A stretch of DNA of 64,000 nucleotides from Stutzerimonas stutzeri KOS6 (GCF_000307775.2 NZ_KK020678.1:198319-262318); one strand, 5' to 3'. Shown: positions 28,709 to 42,200, counted from the first letter of the stretch. Made by a program: numbers and translations. Notes: generated by a model not told the origin, from the sequence alone.

Positions 28709-28995
28709 CCGCTGGCGGGGTTCAGGTACTGAAGGTGTTCGGACGCGAATATTCGTTCCGGGCCCCACCCAGCCAGGATGCCCTGTTGCAGGAGGCCGCG
28801 GCGCTGCTGCAGCGACATCTCGCCGACAGCCAGCGGCAGTTTCCCAGTGCCACCGGCGACAAGCTGCTGGTGCTGACTGCGCTGAATCTCTGCGTTCCGC
28901 TATTGCGCCAGAATGAGCAGCTGCACGACGCCGAGCGGCGTATCGCGGCCAGTGTCGAGCGCATCAGCCAGCAGCTCAAGGCGCAGGGTGGATGA
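28705..28995 (+). CDS. zapA: Cell division protein ZapA
   Basis: A 96-residue ZapA that promotes FtsZ bundling. The N-terminal beta unit VLKVFGREYSFRAPPSQ and the long C-terminal helix are as expected. It is coupled to the upstream coiled-coil gene by a four-base overlap. In most pseudomonads 6S RNA (ssrS) and a 5-formyl-THF cyclo-ligase gene follow; here glpK converges only 35 bases downstream, so that context is lost. Confidence 0.92.
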   Translation: MTAGGVQVLKVFGREYSFRAPPSQDALLQEAAALLQRHLADSQRQFPSATGDKLLVLTALNLCVPLLRQNEQLHDAERRIAASVERISQQLKAQGG

Positions 28996-29030
28996 GGCCT
29001 CGCCCAGCTGCTGGCCGGGAGCGCTGAGGG

Positions 29031-32943
<3,913 letters not shown>

Positions 32944-33041
32944 GATCGACGCCTTTGCTGATCAGTGTTTCATTTGGACTCTCGAAGCCGCCGAGCGCTC
33001 GGCTGGCCGTGCTCCTGGCCGACGGCCAGGGCTTGGCGACT

Positions 33042-33830
33042 TCAACCTCCTCGCTGCAGCGCATCATCGTCGCTTCGGCGATTGTCCTCCAGTTGCAGCT
33101 TCAGGCCGCGTACTTCCTCGGTCAGGGTTTCCACCTGCAGGAGCAGTCGTTGCAGTGCTTCACGATCGGCCAACTGGTCACGACTGTCGTCCTCGCGCCG
33201 GTCGGCGACGAACAGCGAGCCGATGTAGGCGGCGAAACTGCCGAACAGGCCGACCCCGGATACCATCAGCAGTACTGCAACGATGCGGCCCAAAGTCGTG
33301 ACCGGGTAGAAGTCACCGTAGCCGACCGTAGTGACGGTAACGAACGCCCACCACAGCGCCTCTTCCGGCGTGTTGATCGAGCTCTCGGGGTTCGGCGCCT
33401 CCACCAGCAGCATGGTGAGCGCGCCGAACGCCACCAGCAGCATGGTCGCCGTGGCGGCAGAGGCGACGATGCCTTCGGCGCGGTTGCGAAACAGGATGCG
33501 CCAGATCAGGTGCAACGACTTGATCGCCCGCAGCACCCGCAGGATCTGCAAGGCGCGAAACAGCTTCGCCGCCTGAAAGCCGCCGGCCGGAACGCTGGCC
33601 AGCAGATCGATCCAGCCCCAGCGCATGAATCGCAGCTTGTCCTCGGCCTGTTGCAGGCGCATCCAGAAATCGATGAAGAAAAAGAAGCAGACGATATTGT
33701 CCAGATAGCCGAGCAGCACCGATACGTCGTCGGGCAGGTCGAACACCAGATCGGCCACCAGCGCACCGAGCACATAGACCGATAGCAACAGGATGAATAT
33801 CTGAAAGGGTGTGACGGCGCGCTGCTTCAT
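33042..33830 (-). CDS. Voltage-gated-type potassium channel
   Basis: A 262-residue ion transporter-family protein with transmembrane segments S1-S6, an arginine-containing S4 (FRALQILRVLRAIKSLHLIW), and the selectivity filter TVTTVGYGDFYPVT between S5 and S6. The C-terminus (RLLLQVETLTEEVRGLKLQL) is a coiled coil likely to help tetramerise the channel. Length is typical of bacterial Kv channels. Confidence 0.9.
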   Translation of the reverse strand: MKQRAVTPFQIFILLLSVYVLGALVADLVFDLPDDVSVLLGYLDNIVCFFFFIDFWMRLQQAEDKLRFMRWGWIDLLASVPAGGFQAAKLFRALQILRVLRAIKSLHLIWRILFRNRAEGIVASAATATMLLVAFGALTMLLVEAPNPESSINTPEEALWWAFVTVTTVGYGDFYPVTTLGRIVAVLLMVSGVGLFGSFAAYIGSLFVADRREDDSRDQLADREALQRLLLQVETLTEEVRGLKLQLEDNRRSDDDALQRGG

Positions 33831-33919
33831 GAGTCAACCGGGTTTCGTGGGGCAGGTGGGGCGCAAGTTTAAAGCACACCGAGGTAACCGGGCCGGAACG
33901 ATGGGCAGGAGTGTTAGGG

Positions 33920-34088
33920 ATGGAAGTGCGCGAGATTATTCGTATCGGCTGAGCTGGCTGTCATTTGCGCAGGCAGGTACGCACCCGAAGTGCTATGGCG
34001 GGTGTCTCTCGGTGGTGGAACTCGAGAACTCCTTCTATCGCCAGCCGCTCTGCAGGCGGGGCTGGAGGGCGACGATACCGGATTGGCC
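33920..34088 (+). pseudogene. Relic of a DUF72 gene, cut off by a MITE
   Basis: From an ATG at 33920 the sequence reads MEVREIIRIG, stop, AGCH, where DUF72 proteins have IRIGCAGW; one base change (TGC to TGA) explains the stop. After a frame change it continues as CYGGCLSVVELENSFYRQP, matching the DUF72 segment YAxxLxxVEINSSFYR. Homology ends where the MITE begins at 34089. A broken DUF72 gene is the best reading; confidence is limited because only short blocks are recognisable. Confidence 0.5.
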
Positions 34089-34233
34089 TAGGCTCTGTAC
34101 GAAAAGTGCCTGCGCTCGGTGATGCTTCGTTAAAAACGGGTTCGGAATGCTCATTTACAGCACGTAAACGCCGCTTCCTCACCCGTTTTTGCCTCGCCTG
34201 ACCTTCGCTCGACGACTTTTCGTACAGAACCTA
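34089..34233. mobile_element. MITE-like palindromic element, full copy A (145 bp)
   Basis: Ends are inverted repeats TAGGCTCTGTACGAAAAGT and ACTTTTCGTACAGAACCTA (18 of 19 pair). The interior is also palindromic, AAAAACGGGT near 34132 facing ACCCGTTTTT near 34180, so the whole unit folds. It encodes nothing. CTAG is present at both borders (34088-34091 and 34231-34234). The right border supplies the TAG stop of the next minus-strand gene. Other copies are at 46444, 48631 and 60690. Confidence 0.88.
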
Positions 34234-34827
34234 GCGCGGGATGATGCGCACGTGGCCCGCCGTGTTGTCGCGTCCGGCTGCCTTTGCGTTCTCGGCACGA
34301 CCGGGAATCGAGCCACAGTCCTGCCCGCGCTTCGGTGTTGCGCTGCCATCCAGTTCACGTTCGTCGACACTGATCGAAGTGGCGTCCGGGTAGCCGGTGG
34401 TGAGCGTCTCGGTGCTGGCAGTGACGGGGGTGGCGTCGCCTTCTCCCCATCCGGCGCTGCGCTCGTCGATATCGATGGCACCGTTGCGCTCCATCACCTG
34501 CTCGACCATCGAAACCGGCCCCTCGTCGCTCAGTGATACCGTCACCACGGTCGAACCTTGGCGCGCAGCCTCGGGATAGCGGCCGGCGTGGGCCGGCGCG
34601 CCGTCACCGAAGACCTTGCTGAAAAAACTGCCGATCCTGTCCGCCACGCTAGCGTCCTCGTCCGGCTCTTCGCCGACGACTTCCACGCGGCTGCCATCGA
34701 CCTGTGCCGGATTCATGGAGGCGGACAGCTGGATGTCCTCGTCGGCTATACCCTGCTGCAGCAGCTCCTGCTTGACCTGCTGGGCTTGTTCGTAGCGATC
34801 GAATGCGGCGATCAGGATCTGTTTCAT
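34231..34827 (-). CDS. Conserved hypothetical protein, stress/envelope type
   Basis: A 198-residue protein. The N-terminus (MKQILIAAFDRYEQAQQVKQ) looks like the strand-helix unit of heat-induced YflT/general stress proteins, with LLQQGIADEDIQLS following; the C-terminal half is acidic and low-complexity with many Thr/Ser/Asp. AGGTG precedes the ATG. The stop codon TAG coincides with the border of the MITE at 34233, so the native C-terminus may be intact or slightly altered. Confidence 0.65.
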   Translation of the reverse strand: MKQILIAAFDRYEQAQQVKQELLQQGIADEDIQLSASMNPAQVDGSRVEVVGEEPDEDASVADRIGSFFSKVFGDGAPAHAGRYPEAARQGSTVVTVSLSDEGPVSMVEQVMERNGAIDIDERSAGWGEGDATPVTASTETLTTGYPDATSISVDERELDGSATPKRGQDCGSIPGRAENAKAAGRDNTAGHVRIIPR

Positions 34828-34990
34828 GGGGCACCTGTGTGTCGTGCAGCCTGGGCTGCGATTCATGGAGGGTTTGGCAACAGCCATGAATCTTGGGCGC
34901 GACGACGCGGGCGATGGTTCCGGCGAATGTGTGTGCGAACATGAGCCGGGCGGCCGTCAGCTACGGCCGCCCGGGCGTCGCACCGGCTTT

Positions 34991-36991
34991 TCAGGCCTGC
35001 GACGAGCGGCGAATGGTCTTGAGCAGATCGTCCGGGGTGATATGCCCGACCACGCTCGCCGTGCTACCCGGCTGTGGCAGGTCGAGGATATGCCCCTTCA
35101 TCTTGCCGATCACATGCATCTCGCAGGGCTTGCAGTCGAACTTCAGGGTCAGCACTTCATCGCCATGCACCAGCTGCATCGGTGCGACCTTGGTGCGCAC
35201 GCCGGTGACGCCCTTGGCCTGCTTCGGGCAGAGGTTGAAGGAGAAGCGCAGGCAGTGCTTGGTGATCATCACCGGCACTTCGCCGGTTTCCTCGTGGGCC
35301 TCGTAGGCTGCGTCGATCAACTGCACGCCGTAGCGGTGGTAGAAGGCACGGGCCTTTTCGTTGTAGACGTTGGCCAGGAACGACAGGTGCGACTCCGGGT
35401 AGACCGGCGGCGGCACGCTGACTGGCTTGCGCCCGCCGCGCGGGCGGATGGCTTCGCGCGCTTCGCCCAGCGCCTCGATGGCTTCGCGGCGCAGCGCCTT
35501 GAGCTGCGAGTTGGGGATGAAAAAAGCCTGCGGCGCATCCACCTCGACCTCTTCGGCGTGGTAGATGGTAGTGCCCAGCTGGCTCAGCAGATCGGCGATC
35601 TGGCCGGGCACCTGCTCGGGCTTGTTCGCTTCGCCAAACGGGCCGGTCAGCGACACGCTGGCATAGGCGCCTTCCTCACTGGTCACGTGCAGTTCCAACT
35701 GGTCGGCGCGCAGCCTGGCCAGCCAGCGCACACCGACGCGGCGCTCGGCGGACGTCTTGAGCAACGCGTTCTGCCAGTTGTGGTCCAGGTTGCGGTTGAG
35801 CGGATGGTTCGGGCGCACTTGACGCATCGCGGTGGGCATTTCATTGGGTTCGACGCGGTATTGCCAGAACGACTGGCCGTCTTCCTCGAACTGCCTGAGC
35901 ATCTCGACCACGCTGGCGCGGAAACCCACCACCTCGCGCTTGATCAGCACGTTCAAACCGTCGCCATTGGACAGCGGCTCGCGGGTCTGCACGGTCAGAT
36001 CGTGCTTGCCGACCTTGAGCACTTCGCCCACGGCGAGACCGGTAAAGGTCGGCGAATCGAAGGCGCCGATGTCGATCTTGCGGTCGGTGACGAAGTAGTC
36101 GGTGCTGCCGCGGTGGAAGGTCTTGTCCGGGGCCGGCACGAAGAAATGATCGGTGCGGCCGCTGGAGGCGCGGGCCAGGTCAGGGCGTTCGGCGAGGATG
36201 CCGTCGAGGCGCTGGCGGTAGTAAGCGGTGATGTTCTTCACGTAGCTCACATCCTTGTAGCGCCCCTCGATCTTGAACGAACGCACGCCGGCGTCGACCA
36301 GCGCGCTCAGGTTCGCGCTCTGGTTGTTGTCCTTCATCGACAGCAGGTGCTTCTCGAACGCGACCACGCGGCCCTGGTCGTCCTTCAGCGTGTAGGGCAG
36401 GCGGCAGGCCTGCGAGCAGTCGCCGCGGTTGGCGCTGCGCCCGGTCTGTGCATGACTGATGTTGCACTGTCCGGAAAACGCCACGCACAGCGCACCGTGG
36501 ATGAAGAACTCCAGCGTCGAATCCACCTCATCGTGAATCGCGCGGATTTCCTGCAGGTTCAGCTCGCGGGCGAGAACCAGCTGCGAGAAGCCGGCCTTGT
36601 CGAGGAACCTGGCCCGTTCCAGGGTGCGGATGTCGGTCTGGGTGCTGGCGTGGATCTCGATGGGCGGGAGGTCCAGCTCCATGATGCCCATGTCCTGCAC
36701 GATCAGCGCGTCGACGCCGATTTCGTGCAGCTGGCAGATCAGCGAGCGCGCGGCTTCCAGCTCGTCGTCGTGGAGGATGGTGTTGAGCGTGACGAACACC
36801 CGCGCGTGGAACAGGTGGGCGAATTTCACCAGCTCGGCGATGTCCGCCACGCTGTTCTCGGCGTTATGCCGCGCACCGAAGCTGGGGCCGCCGATGTACA
36901 CGGCGTCGGCGCCATGCAGGATGGCCTCACGGGCGATGCTCGCGTCGCGGGCGGGGGCGAGCAGTTCGAGATGGTGCTTGGGAAGGGACAT
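34991..36991 (-). CDS. rlhA: 23S rRNA 5-hydroxycytidine C2501 synthase (peptidase U32 family)
   Basis: A 666-residue U32-family protein. The N-terminal barrel carries LELLAPARDASIAREAILHG and ADAVYIGGPSFGAR; the U32 signature is EFFIHGALCVAFSGQCNISH with SANRGDCSQACRLPY, whose cysteines probably hold an iron-sulphur cluster. RlhA in E. coli hydroxylates C2501 of 23S rRNA using prephenate-dependent chemistry. The length fits RlhA (YdcP) rather than the shorter UbiU/UbiV or TrhP. The start lacks a clear Shine-Dalgarno. Confidence 0.9.
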   Translation of the reverse strand: MSLPKHHLELLAPARDASIAREAILHGADAVYIGGPSFGARHNAENSVADIAELVKFAHLFHARVFVTLNTILHDDELEAARSLICQLHEIGVDALIVQDMGIMELDLPPIEIHASTQTDIRTLERARFLDKAGFSQLVLARELNLQEIRAIHDEVDSTLEFFIHGALCVAFSGQCNISHAQTGRSANRGDCSQACRLPYTLKDDQGRVVAFEKHLLSMKDNNQSANLSALVDAGVRSFKIEGRYKDVSYVKNITAYYRQRLDGILAERPDLARASSGRTDHFFVPAPDKTFHRGSTDYFVTDRKIDIGAFDSPTFTGLAVGEVLKVGKHDLTVQTREPLSNGDGLNVLIKREVVGFRASVVEMLRQFEEDGQSFWQYRVEPNEMPTAMRQVRPNHPLNRNLDHNWQNALLKTSAERRVGVRWLARLRADQLELHVTSEEGAYASVSLTGPFGEANKPEQVPGQIADLLSQLGTTIYHAEEVEVDAPQAFFIPNSQLKALRREAIEALGEAREAIRPRGGRKPVSVPPPVYPESHLSFLANVYNEKARAFYHRYGVQLIDAAYEAHEETGEVPVMITKHCLRFSFNLCPKQAKGVTGVRTKVAPMQLVHGDEVLTLKFDCKPCEMHVIGKMKGHILDLPQPGSTASVVGHITPDDLLKTIRRSSQA

Positions 36992-37182
36992 GGGCGCGGA
37001 CCGGCTACGAATCGAAGGCGCGCATTGTAATGGCTTGCCGCCGGTTTGGGACTGGCCGTCGGGTGAGCGGCCTGATCGCGGCAATGGAGGCGCGGACGGC
37101 CTGGACGGCTGGCGAAGCCGGCGCGGCTATCGGCAGCGCCTGGCTCTACCGCTTCCGGTTGGCCGATCGTCCGCCTGGCGCA

Positions 37183-37518
37183 TCAAACCAGCGTCACGAT
37201 CAGCCAGGCCAACCCGCCCAGCACGGGCAGCATCGCCGCCAGCCGCGGCGCGTAGGGCATCAGCAAGAGCAGGGCGAAACCGGCGAGCGAGATCAGGCCG
37301 AACCAGCCAACCAATGCCATGCCACCGGGCCAGACCCGTCCCGCCGCATAGACACCGAGGCCGAGCAGCAAGCTGCCAGCCGGAACGCACAGACGACGCA
37401 GCCGAACGGGCACGCGTGAATGAACCAATTGCTTCCAGTGGCGCTCCTTGCCGATGCAGATACCGAGCATGCCGGCATAGGCCAGTAGCAGGCTGGCGAT
37501 CAGGGCCGACCCGTTCAT
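37183..37518 (-). CDS. DUF3325 inner-membrane protein of the iron-uptake cluster
   Basis: A 111-residue protein with three or four hydrophobic helices (LIASLLLAYAGMLGICIG, PVLGGLAWLIVTLV) and a basic loop GKERHWKQLVHSRVPVRLRR typical of DUF3325. It overlaps the PepSY gene by four bases, so they are translated together. In other pseudomonads such small proteins accompany PepSY ferric reductases and TonB receptors. Confidence 0.82.
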   Translation of the reverse strand: MNGSALIASLLLAYAGMLGICIGKERHWKQLVHSRVPVRLRRLCVPAGSLLLGLGVYAAGRVWPGGMALVGWFGLISLAGFALLLLMPYAPRLAAMLPVLGGLAWLIVTLV

Positions 37519-39080
37519 GACGAGACTCCCGGGGCAGGGTGATCGAGCAGGGACTGGCGGGCCTTCCTCGTAGCGTTCAGAGCAGGGATTTTCCAGGCGG
37601 TCCAGCCGGCCAGCAGACCCATGGCGAATACCGCTGCGAGGACGGACTGGCGAATGCCATCCAGTGCCGCGTCGACCGTCATCAGCTCCAGCAACGGCAG
37701 TCCGAGCGCCAGCATCGCGGCGGTAGACAGCTGGTCACGCCACGCCTGTACGGGCTTGCGTAGCCAGGCATGCAGCCAGCTCAGGGCCCAGACACCGAAG
37801 AATAGCCGCAGCTCCCAACCTTGCCGGTTGGCCAGTTCCGCGGGTAGCAATCGATTGCTCCACAGCAGTGCGACACAGGCCAGGGAAAGCCCAGCGACCA
37901 CGGCCACGTTCAGGCTTTCGACGACTCGCAGGAAATGCGGATTGGCCTTGGCCTGCTTGCGCTGCTTGACCACATAGAGCACCAGTCCCGTTGCGATCAT
38001 GGCGCAACTGACCAGGCCACAGATGAAATAGAGCCAGCGCATCGGATAGCCGCCGAACTGGGCGAAGTGCAGGCCGGCCATCACCCGCTGGGTCAACTGG
38101 CTGGTACGTGACGGTTCGGGTGCCTGGATCAGCTCGCCGGTGACACCGCTGAAGGTCATGCCTTCGCCCTTGGTCAACTCGATGCGGTTGCCCAGCACCG
38201 GTCGTGCGGTGACCTGGGCATTTGCGCGGCCGGGGTTGCTCACCGCCAGGCCGCCAATCATTCCGGCGCCGTAATGCGCCTCGGCGCGGCGGACGATGTC
38301 ACCCAGCGCGAGCATGGGTGCGGCCGGTGCCAGGGTTGGCTGGCCGCCACGCCCCCCACCGCGTGTCGGTTGTTCGGCCGCGCGGGCCGGCTGCGTCTCG
38401 CGGAAGTAGGCCTGGCGATCGCCCTCGTACAAGGCGTCGACCGCCGCCGGCATGTAGACCAGGAAGAAGATCACCAGGCCCGTGTAGGTAATCATCAGAT
38501 GGAACGGCAACAGCAGGACGGCGCTGGCGTTATGGCCGTCGAGCCAAGAGCGCTGCCCCTTGGCCGGGCGAAAGGTGAAGAACTCCTTGAAGATCTTCTT
38601 GTGGATGATGATCCCGCTGATCAACGCCACCAGCATGGCCATCGCCGCGAATCCGACCACCCAGATGCCAATCAGTCGCGGCATATGCAGCGTGTAGTGG
38701 AAATGAAAGAAGAAGTTGCCACCGACGGTTTCCCGCGCTTCGACGGTCTCGCCCGTAAGTGGGTCAAGATGCGTGCCGGCGGCACCGCGACGGCGCTCGC
38801 CGACGGACACGCCGAGATCCGGTGAGCGTTGCGTCGGCAGGCTGATGTTCCAGTTCGACTCCTCGGGGTGATGCTCCGTCAGCCAGCGCTGCGCGACGTT
38901 GGCGGCGGCTGCCGGCGACTGGGCCTGATCGGTCAGCTCCGGCTGCATCCACCAGCTGATTTCCTTGTCGAATACTGCCAGCGTGCCGGTAAGAAAGATG
39001 GCGAACAGGACCCAGCCGAGCAGCAGCCCGCACCAGGTGTGCAGCCAGGCCATGGATTGCGTGATGGTTCTGTGCTTCAT
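37515..39080 (-). CDS. PepSY-domain membrane protein, probable ferrisiderophore reductase
   Basis: A 521-residue PepSY_TM protein with four or more transmembrane helices, beginning with the conserved AWLHTWCGLLLGWVLFAIFL. A histidine pair in HFHYTLHMP and others in HFAQFGGYPMRWLYFICG could ligate haem. Relatives (FpvG, FoxB) reduce iron released from siderophores at the inner membrane. It lies between DUF3325 and DUF3649 genes, both overlapping by four bases, and downstream of the TonB receptor. Confidence 0.87.
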   Translation of the reverse strand: MKHRTITQSMAWLHTWCGLLLGWVLFAIFLTGTLAVFDKEISWWMQPELTDQAQSPAAAANVAQRWLTEHHPEESNWNISLPTQRSPDLGVSVGERRRGAAGTHLDPLTGETVEARETVGGNFFFHFHYTLHMPRLIGIWVVGFAAMAMLVALISGIIIHKKIFKEFFTFRPAKGQRSWLDGHNASAVLLLPFHLMITYTGLVIFFLVYMPAAVDALYEGDRQAYFRETQPARAAEQPTRGGGRGGQPTLAPAAPMLALGDIVRRAEAHYGAGMIGGLAVSNPGRANAQVTARPVLGNRIELTKGEGMTFSGVTGELIQAPEPSRTSQLTQRVMAGLHFAQFGGYPMRWLYFICGLVSCAMIATGLVLYVVKQRKQAKANPHFLRVVESLNVAVVAGLSLACVALLWSNRLLPAELANRQGWELRLFFGVWALSWLHAWLRKPVQAWRDQLSTAAMLALGLPLLELMTVDAALDGIRQSVLAAVFAMGLLAGWTAWKIPALNATRKARQSLLDHPAPGVSS

Positions 39081-39412
39081 CCCAGACGCTCCAGCAGTTG
39101 CGGCCAGAAGCCGATGACCGCCAGGGGCAGGGCGCTGCTCAGGCCAGCCACCAGGCGACGGACGGAGGCTGCGGCGAATGCCCAGAGGATGACGGCAAGA
39201 TAGATCGCGAACGCTGGTAACGAGGCCGTTACCAGCGCGTCGACGCGGTCCAGCGGCAACAGCCGCGCCAGCGCCGCCGTGGCGGCATAGGTAAAGGCAT
39301 AGCCACCAAGGATGGCGAGCACGACACGTGCGGCGATGTCAGGCCAGGCTTTTCGCGTTTGCGATACGGAACGAGTCACGACAGGCTCCCGATGGGAAAC
39401 GGCTGAAGTCAT
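39077..39412 (-). CDS. DUF3649 inner-membrane protein of the iron-uptake cluster
   Basis: A 111-residue protein with three predicted helices (VVLAILGGYAFTYAATAALA, LVTASLPAFAIYLAVILWAF, LSSALPLAVIGFWPQLLERL). The start at 39412 is the last ATG before the conserved part; ATGs at 39436 and 39475 are possible and none has a good ribosome site. Overlaps the PepSY gene by four bases. Likely a subunit of the ferric-reductase complex. Confidence 0.78.
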   Translation of the reverse strand: MTSAVSHREPVVTRSVSQTRKAWPDIAARVVLAILGGYAFTYAATAALARLLPLDRVDALVTASLPAFAIYLAVILWAFAAASVRRLVAGLSSALPLAVIGFWPQLLERLG

Positions 39413-39513
39413 ACGAAAACGCCCGACGGTTGCCATGCAAGCCGGTCGGGCGGTCGGTTTCGAGGCGGGCGGCACGCTGGGAAGATTACACAGTGCGCTC
39501 GCGTCGCGGTCGC

Positions 39514-41568
39514 TTAGAAATCGACCGTCATACCTACAACCAGGCGACGTCCATCCAACACCACCTCGTAGTCTTCATTGGTGACTTCCTTGTTGGCGAT
39601 GTTGTATAGGCCGGCCTTCAGGTCGATGTTTTCGTTTAGCCGGTACACGCCGCCTACATCCACGAAGCCATACCCTGGGGTGCCTTCCGACATGCTGGTG
39701 CGACTGATGTAGTCGGAAGTCTTGCTACGGTAGTTGCCTTGCACCCAGCCAGAAAGCCGATTGGTAATCTGCCAGTCGAGCAGAGCGTTGGCCATGTGCT
39801 TGGGCTGCTTGTTCAGCGGCTCGCCCTTGAAGTCGCCGGATTTCTGCTCCGATTCGGTGTACGTGTAGCTAGAGCTCAGACGCAGCGAAGGCGCAATGTC
39901 GTATTCCAGCGTCCATTCCACGCCCTGGATAACAGCCTCGTCGATGTTCTGACGAGTACTGAGGAAGTACCACTGCTCGCCACCATAGTTACAGGCCCAG
40001 GCCGCATAATTGTTACGGTTGGCATCGCCGGTTGCGTCGGTCGAGCAGAAGCGATCCTCGGCGATCTTGTCTTCGTATTTGGTGTGGAACAGCATCAGGC
40101 TTGTGCTTACACCTGCTGCCGAATCTGTGTAGTTGAAACCAACCTCGTAATTGGTGCTGGTCTCAGGTTGAAGGTCGGGGTTGCCGATGCTGATAGCGCG
40201 CGCATGTGGCAGTGCTGGATTGACGTTCTGCCAGTTGCCACCAGTGGTACCACCAAAGCCTTCGGTGGCATCGGTCAGTGACGGTTGTCTGTAGCCGGTG
40301 GACACGCCGCCCTTCAGGGTCAGCTCGGGAGTGAAGGTATATACGCCATAAACGCGCGGCGATACCTGGCCTCCGAAGAGCTCGTCATCGTCGTAGCGCA
40401 TGCCCGTGGTGACTCGCAGATCATCGGTGATGCCCCAGTCGACCTCTGCATAAACCGCGGCGATCCAGCGATCCATTTCTCCGACGGCTTCAGGAAGAAG
40501 GCTCAACAGGCCGTTGTCCTTGCGGGTCAGCTCTTCTTCCTTGTATCGACCGCCAAGCGTGATTACGTGATCGCCCAGAAAATAGCTGGCCTGGGTATTG
40601 AAGGTGAGTACCTCTTCCTTCTTTGTCAGATCCTGCACTCGCTCTGACACATCCTTCTGCAGATAGGTGTTGACTTGGAAGTTCTCGTAATGGCCATCGT
40701 GGCTCAGGACGACTATGTCCTTGTCATATTCGGTGGTACTGGCGACTGCGGTTGAATCGATGCTTTTACCTGGATGCTTGGCCTCATCGAGGCGAGCGGC
40801 TTCATAACTGATAGCGAAGCGGTCGCTGGCGCTCGGGGTGAAGTACAGTTCCGCGCCACCCTGTTTGCGTTTGCCGTCGGGGGTGCTGGCTGCCCCGTCA
40901 TCGCCACCTACGAACTCAGCTTCCTGGGTGCGGGTAAAACCCCCGTCGAGGCGCAGGCCCAGCAAATCGGGCACCAGTGCGCCGCCGAGATATAGGCTGG
41001 TGTAAGTTTCGTCTTCCTGGAGGTCATTCATCGAATGGCTGTATTCGGTGGAAAATGTCCCAGCCCAGTCGTTACCACCCTTGCGGGTGATGATGTTGAT
41101 CACGCCGCCCATGGCTTCGGAGCCATAAAGCGACGACATCGGACCGCGGATGACTTCGATACGCTCGATCATCGACAGTGGCGGCAGGCCGACTTGCTTG
41201 CCGCCATCGCTGCCGTTGGTATTCACGGAACGACCAGCCGAAATAGGACGGCCGTCGACCAGATAAAGGGTGTACGAAGAGGACATGCCGCGCACGCTGA
41301 TGTCTTGCATCTGCCCCCCGCCGGTCACATATACGCCGGGAATGTTTTTCAGGGCGTCGACGACGTTCGTATAAGACTGTTTCTCGAGTTGCTCACGGGA
41401 GATTACCGAAATGCTGGCCGGTGCATCGGCAATGTTCTGCTCGAATCCAGCTGCAGTGACCACGGTGGTCGGTTGCAGCTCGATTGGCTCTTGGGCAAAG
41501 GCCGATGTGCCCATCCATGCGGCTGCCGTGACCGCGCAAGCCAGCCGATGTCGATTGAAAATCACCAT
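39514..41568 (-). CDS. TonB-dependent receptor, CirA/FepA-like
   Basis: A 684-residue outer-membrane receptor. Signal peptide ends AFA before QEPIELQ, the TonB box region is PTTVVTAAGF, the plug includes GVYVTGGGQMQDISVRGMSS and IERIEVIRGPMSSLYGSEAM, and the barrel ends in VVGMTVDF with terminal Phe. A disulphide-type pair lies in DRFCSTD and WACNYGG. The plug is closest to colicin-I/catecholate receptors. It heads the iron cluster; a Fur-like box is upstream. The ligand is unknown. Confidence 0.92.
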   Translation of the reverse strand: MVIFNRHRLACAVTAAAWMGTSAFAQEPIELQPTTVVTAAGFEQNIADAPASISVISREQLEKQSYTNVVDALKNIPGVYVTGGGQMQDISVRGMSSSYTLYLVDGRPISAGRSVNTNGSDGGKQVGLPPLSMIERIEVIRGPMSSLYGSEAMGGVINIITRKGGNDWAGTFSTEYSHSMNDLQEDETYTSLYLGGALVPDLLGLRLDGGFTRTQEAEFVGGDDGAASTPDGKRKQGGAELYFTPSASDRFAISYEAARLDEAKHPGKSIDSTAVASTTEYDKDIVVLSHDGHYENFQVNTYLQKDVSERVQDLTKKEEVLTFNTQASYFLGDHVITLGGRYKEEELTRKDNGLLSLLPEAVGEMDRWIAAVYAEVDWGITDDLRVTTGMRYDDDELFGGQVSPRVYGVYTFTPELTLKGGVSTGYRQPSLTDATEGFGGTTGGNWQNVNPALPHARAISIGNPDLQPETSTNYEVGFNYTDSAAGVSTSLMLFHTKYEDKIAEDRFCSTDATGDANRNNYAAWACNYGGEQWYFLSTRQNIDEAVIQGVEWTLEYDIAPSLRLSSSYTYTESEQKSGDFKGEPLNKQPKHMANALLDWQITNRLSGWVQGNYRSKTSDYISRTSMSEGTPGYGFVDVGGVYRLNENIDLKAGLYNIANKEVTNEDYEVVLDGRRLVVGMTVDF

Positions 41569-41663
41569 TTACAGTTTCTCCCTGAGAAGCGGTACGTCTT
41601 CTACGGTCCTTTGAGTGGCCGCAAGCGAGGCGCATTGATAGCAAGGGCCACAACGCCGATGGC

Positions 41664-41682
41664 AATGCTAAGCATTCTCATT
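41664..41682 (-). promoter_or_regulatory. Candidate Fur box upstream of the TonB receptor
   Basis: On the minus strand the 19-mer AATGAGAATGCTTAGCATT is a 9-1-9 dyad with a perfect left arm for the Pseudomonas Fur consensus and six of nine matches in the right arm. It lies about 100 bases upstream of the receptor start, consistent with iron repression. Confidence 0.65.
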
Positions 41683-41792
41683 CGAGAGTAAAGTGCATTT
41701 ACAATCTATACATTCCGACATGTTCGCAGGTTCGAGACAGCTGGCTATTCGGTAGGTCCGTCAGCGCGCCTTGGCGTCTGGCGCAAGGGATG

Positions 41793-42200
41793 TCAGAACC
41801 CGAGGCCGCCCAGCAGGTCGTGCGCGTCAAGCAGGCGCCAGGCGATTTCCGGGCGCTTTTCCAGGCTGCGGCGGACTGCGGCGGCAATGGCGGGGCGGGT
41901 CTTGCGGCAAAGTCCCGCCTGATCGGCGAACTCGATGGCGATGCCACGCATGCTGCGCACTTCGTTGTGACCGGGCGCGATGGTCATGCGGATGCCCAAC
42001 TGCTCGAACATGCGCTGCTGCAGGCGTTGGAGCTCCTCAAGGTTCTGCACGTTTTCCAGACGATCGAGCAGGCGCTTTTCCTCGTGGCGGGTGAGCATCA
42101 GGATGCGCACGTCGGCACCGCGCGTGCCCAGCAGCTCGTCACGCCGGCAGGTGCAGGTATTGGGCGGGCAGGATTGGCGAAGCGGTGGTTGGCTGGTCAT
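41793..42200 (-). CDS. Conserved hypothetical protein
   Basis: A 135-residue protein with a cysteine-containing N-terminus (CPPNTCTCRRDELL), a central predicted coiled coil (LTRHEEKRLLDRLENVQNLE) and a C-terminal amphipathic helix. The CTC pair with an upstream Cys could bind a metal. No family is recognised. Divergent from the CAP gene. Confidence 0.6.
   Translation of the reverse strand: MTSQPPLRQSCPPNTCTCRRDELLGTRGADVRILMLTRHEEKRLLDRLENVQNLEELQRLQQRMFEQLGIRMTIAPGHNEVRSMRGIAIEFADQAGLCRKTRPAIAAAVRRSLEKRPEIAWRLLDAHDLLGGLGF

Noticed and set aside
34826..37030. A 734-codon open frame on the plus strand opposite rlhA
   Set aside because: It is the high-GC antisense shadow of a clearly conserved gene; composition is His/Val/Gly/Asp-rich without domains.
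41035..41691. Plus-strand frame opposite the TonB receptor start
   Set aside because: Overlaps a confidently assigned gene and its Fur-like promoter; no conserved motif.
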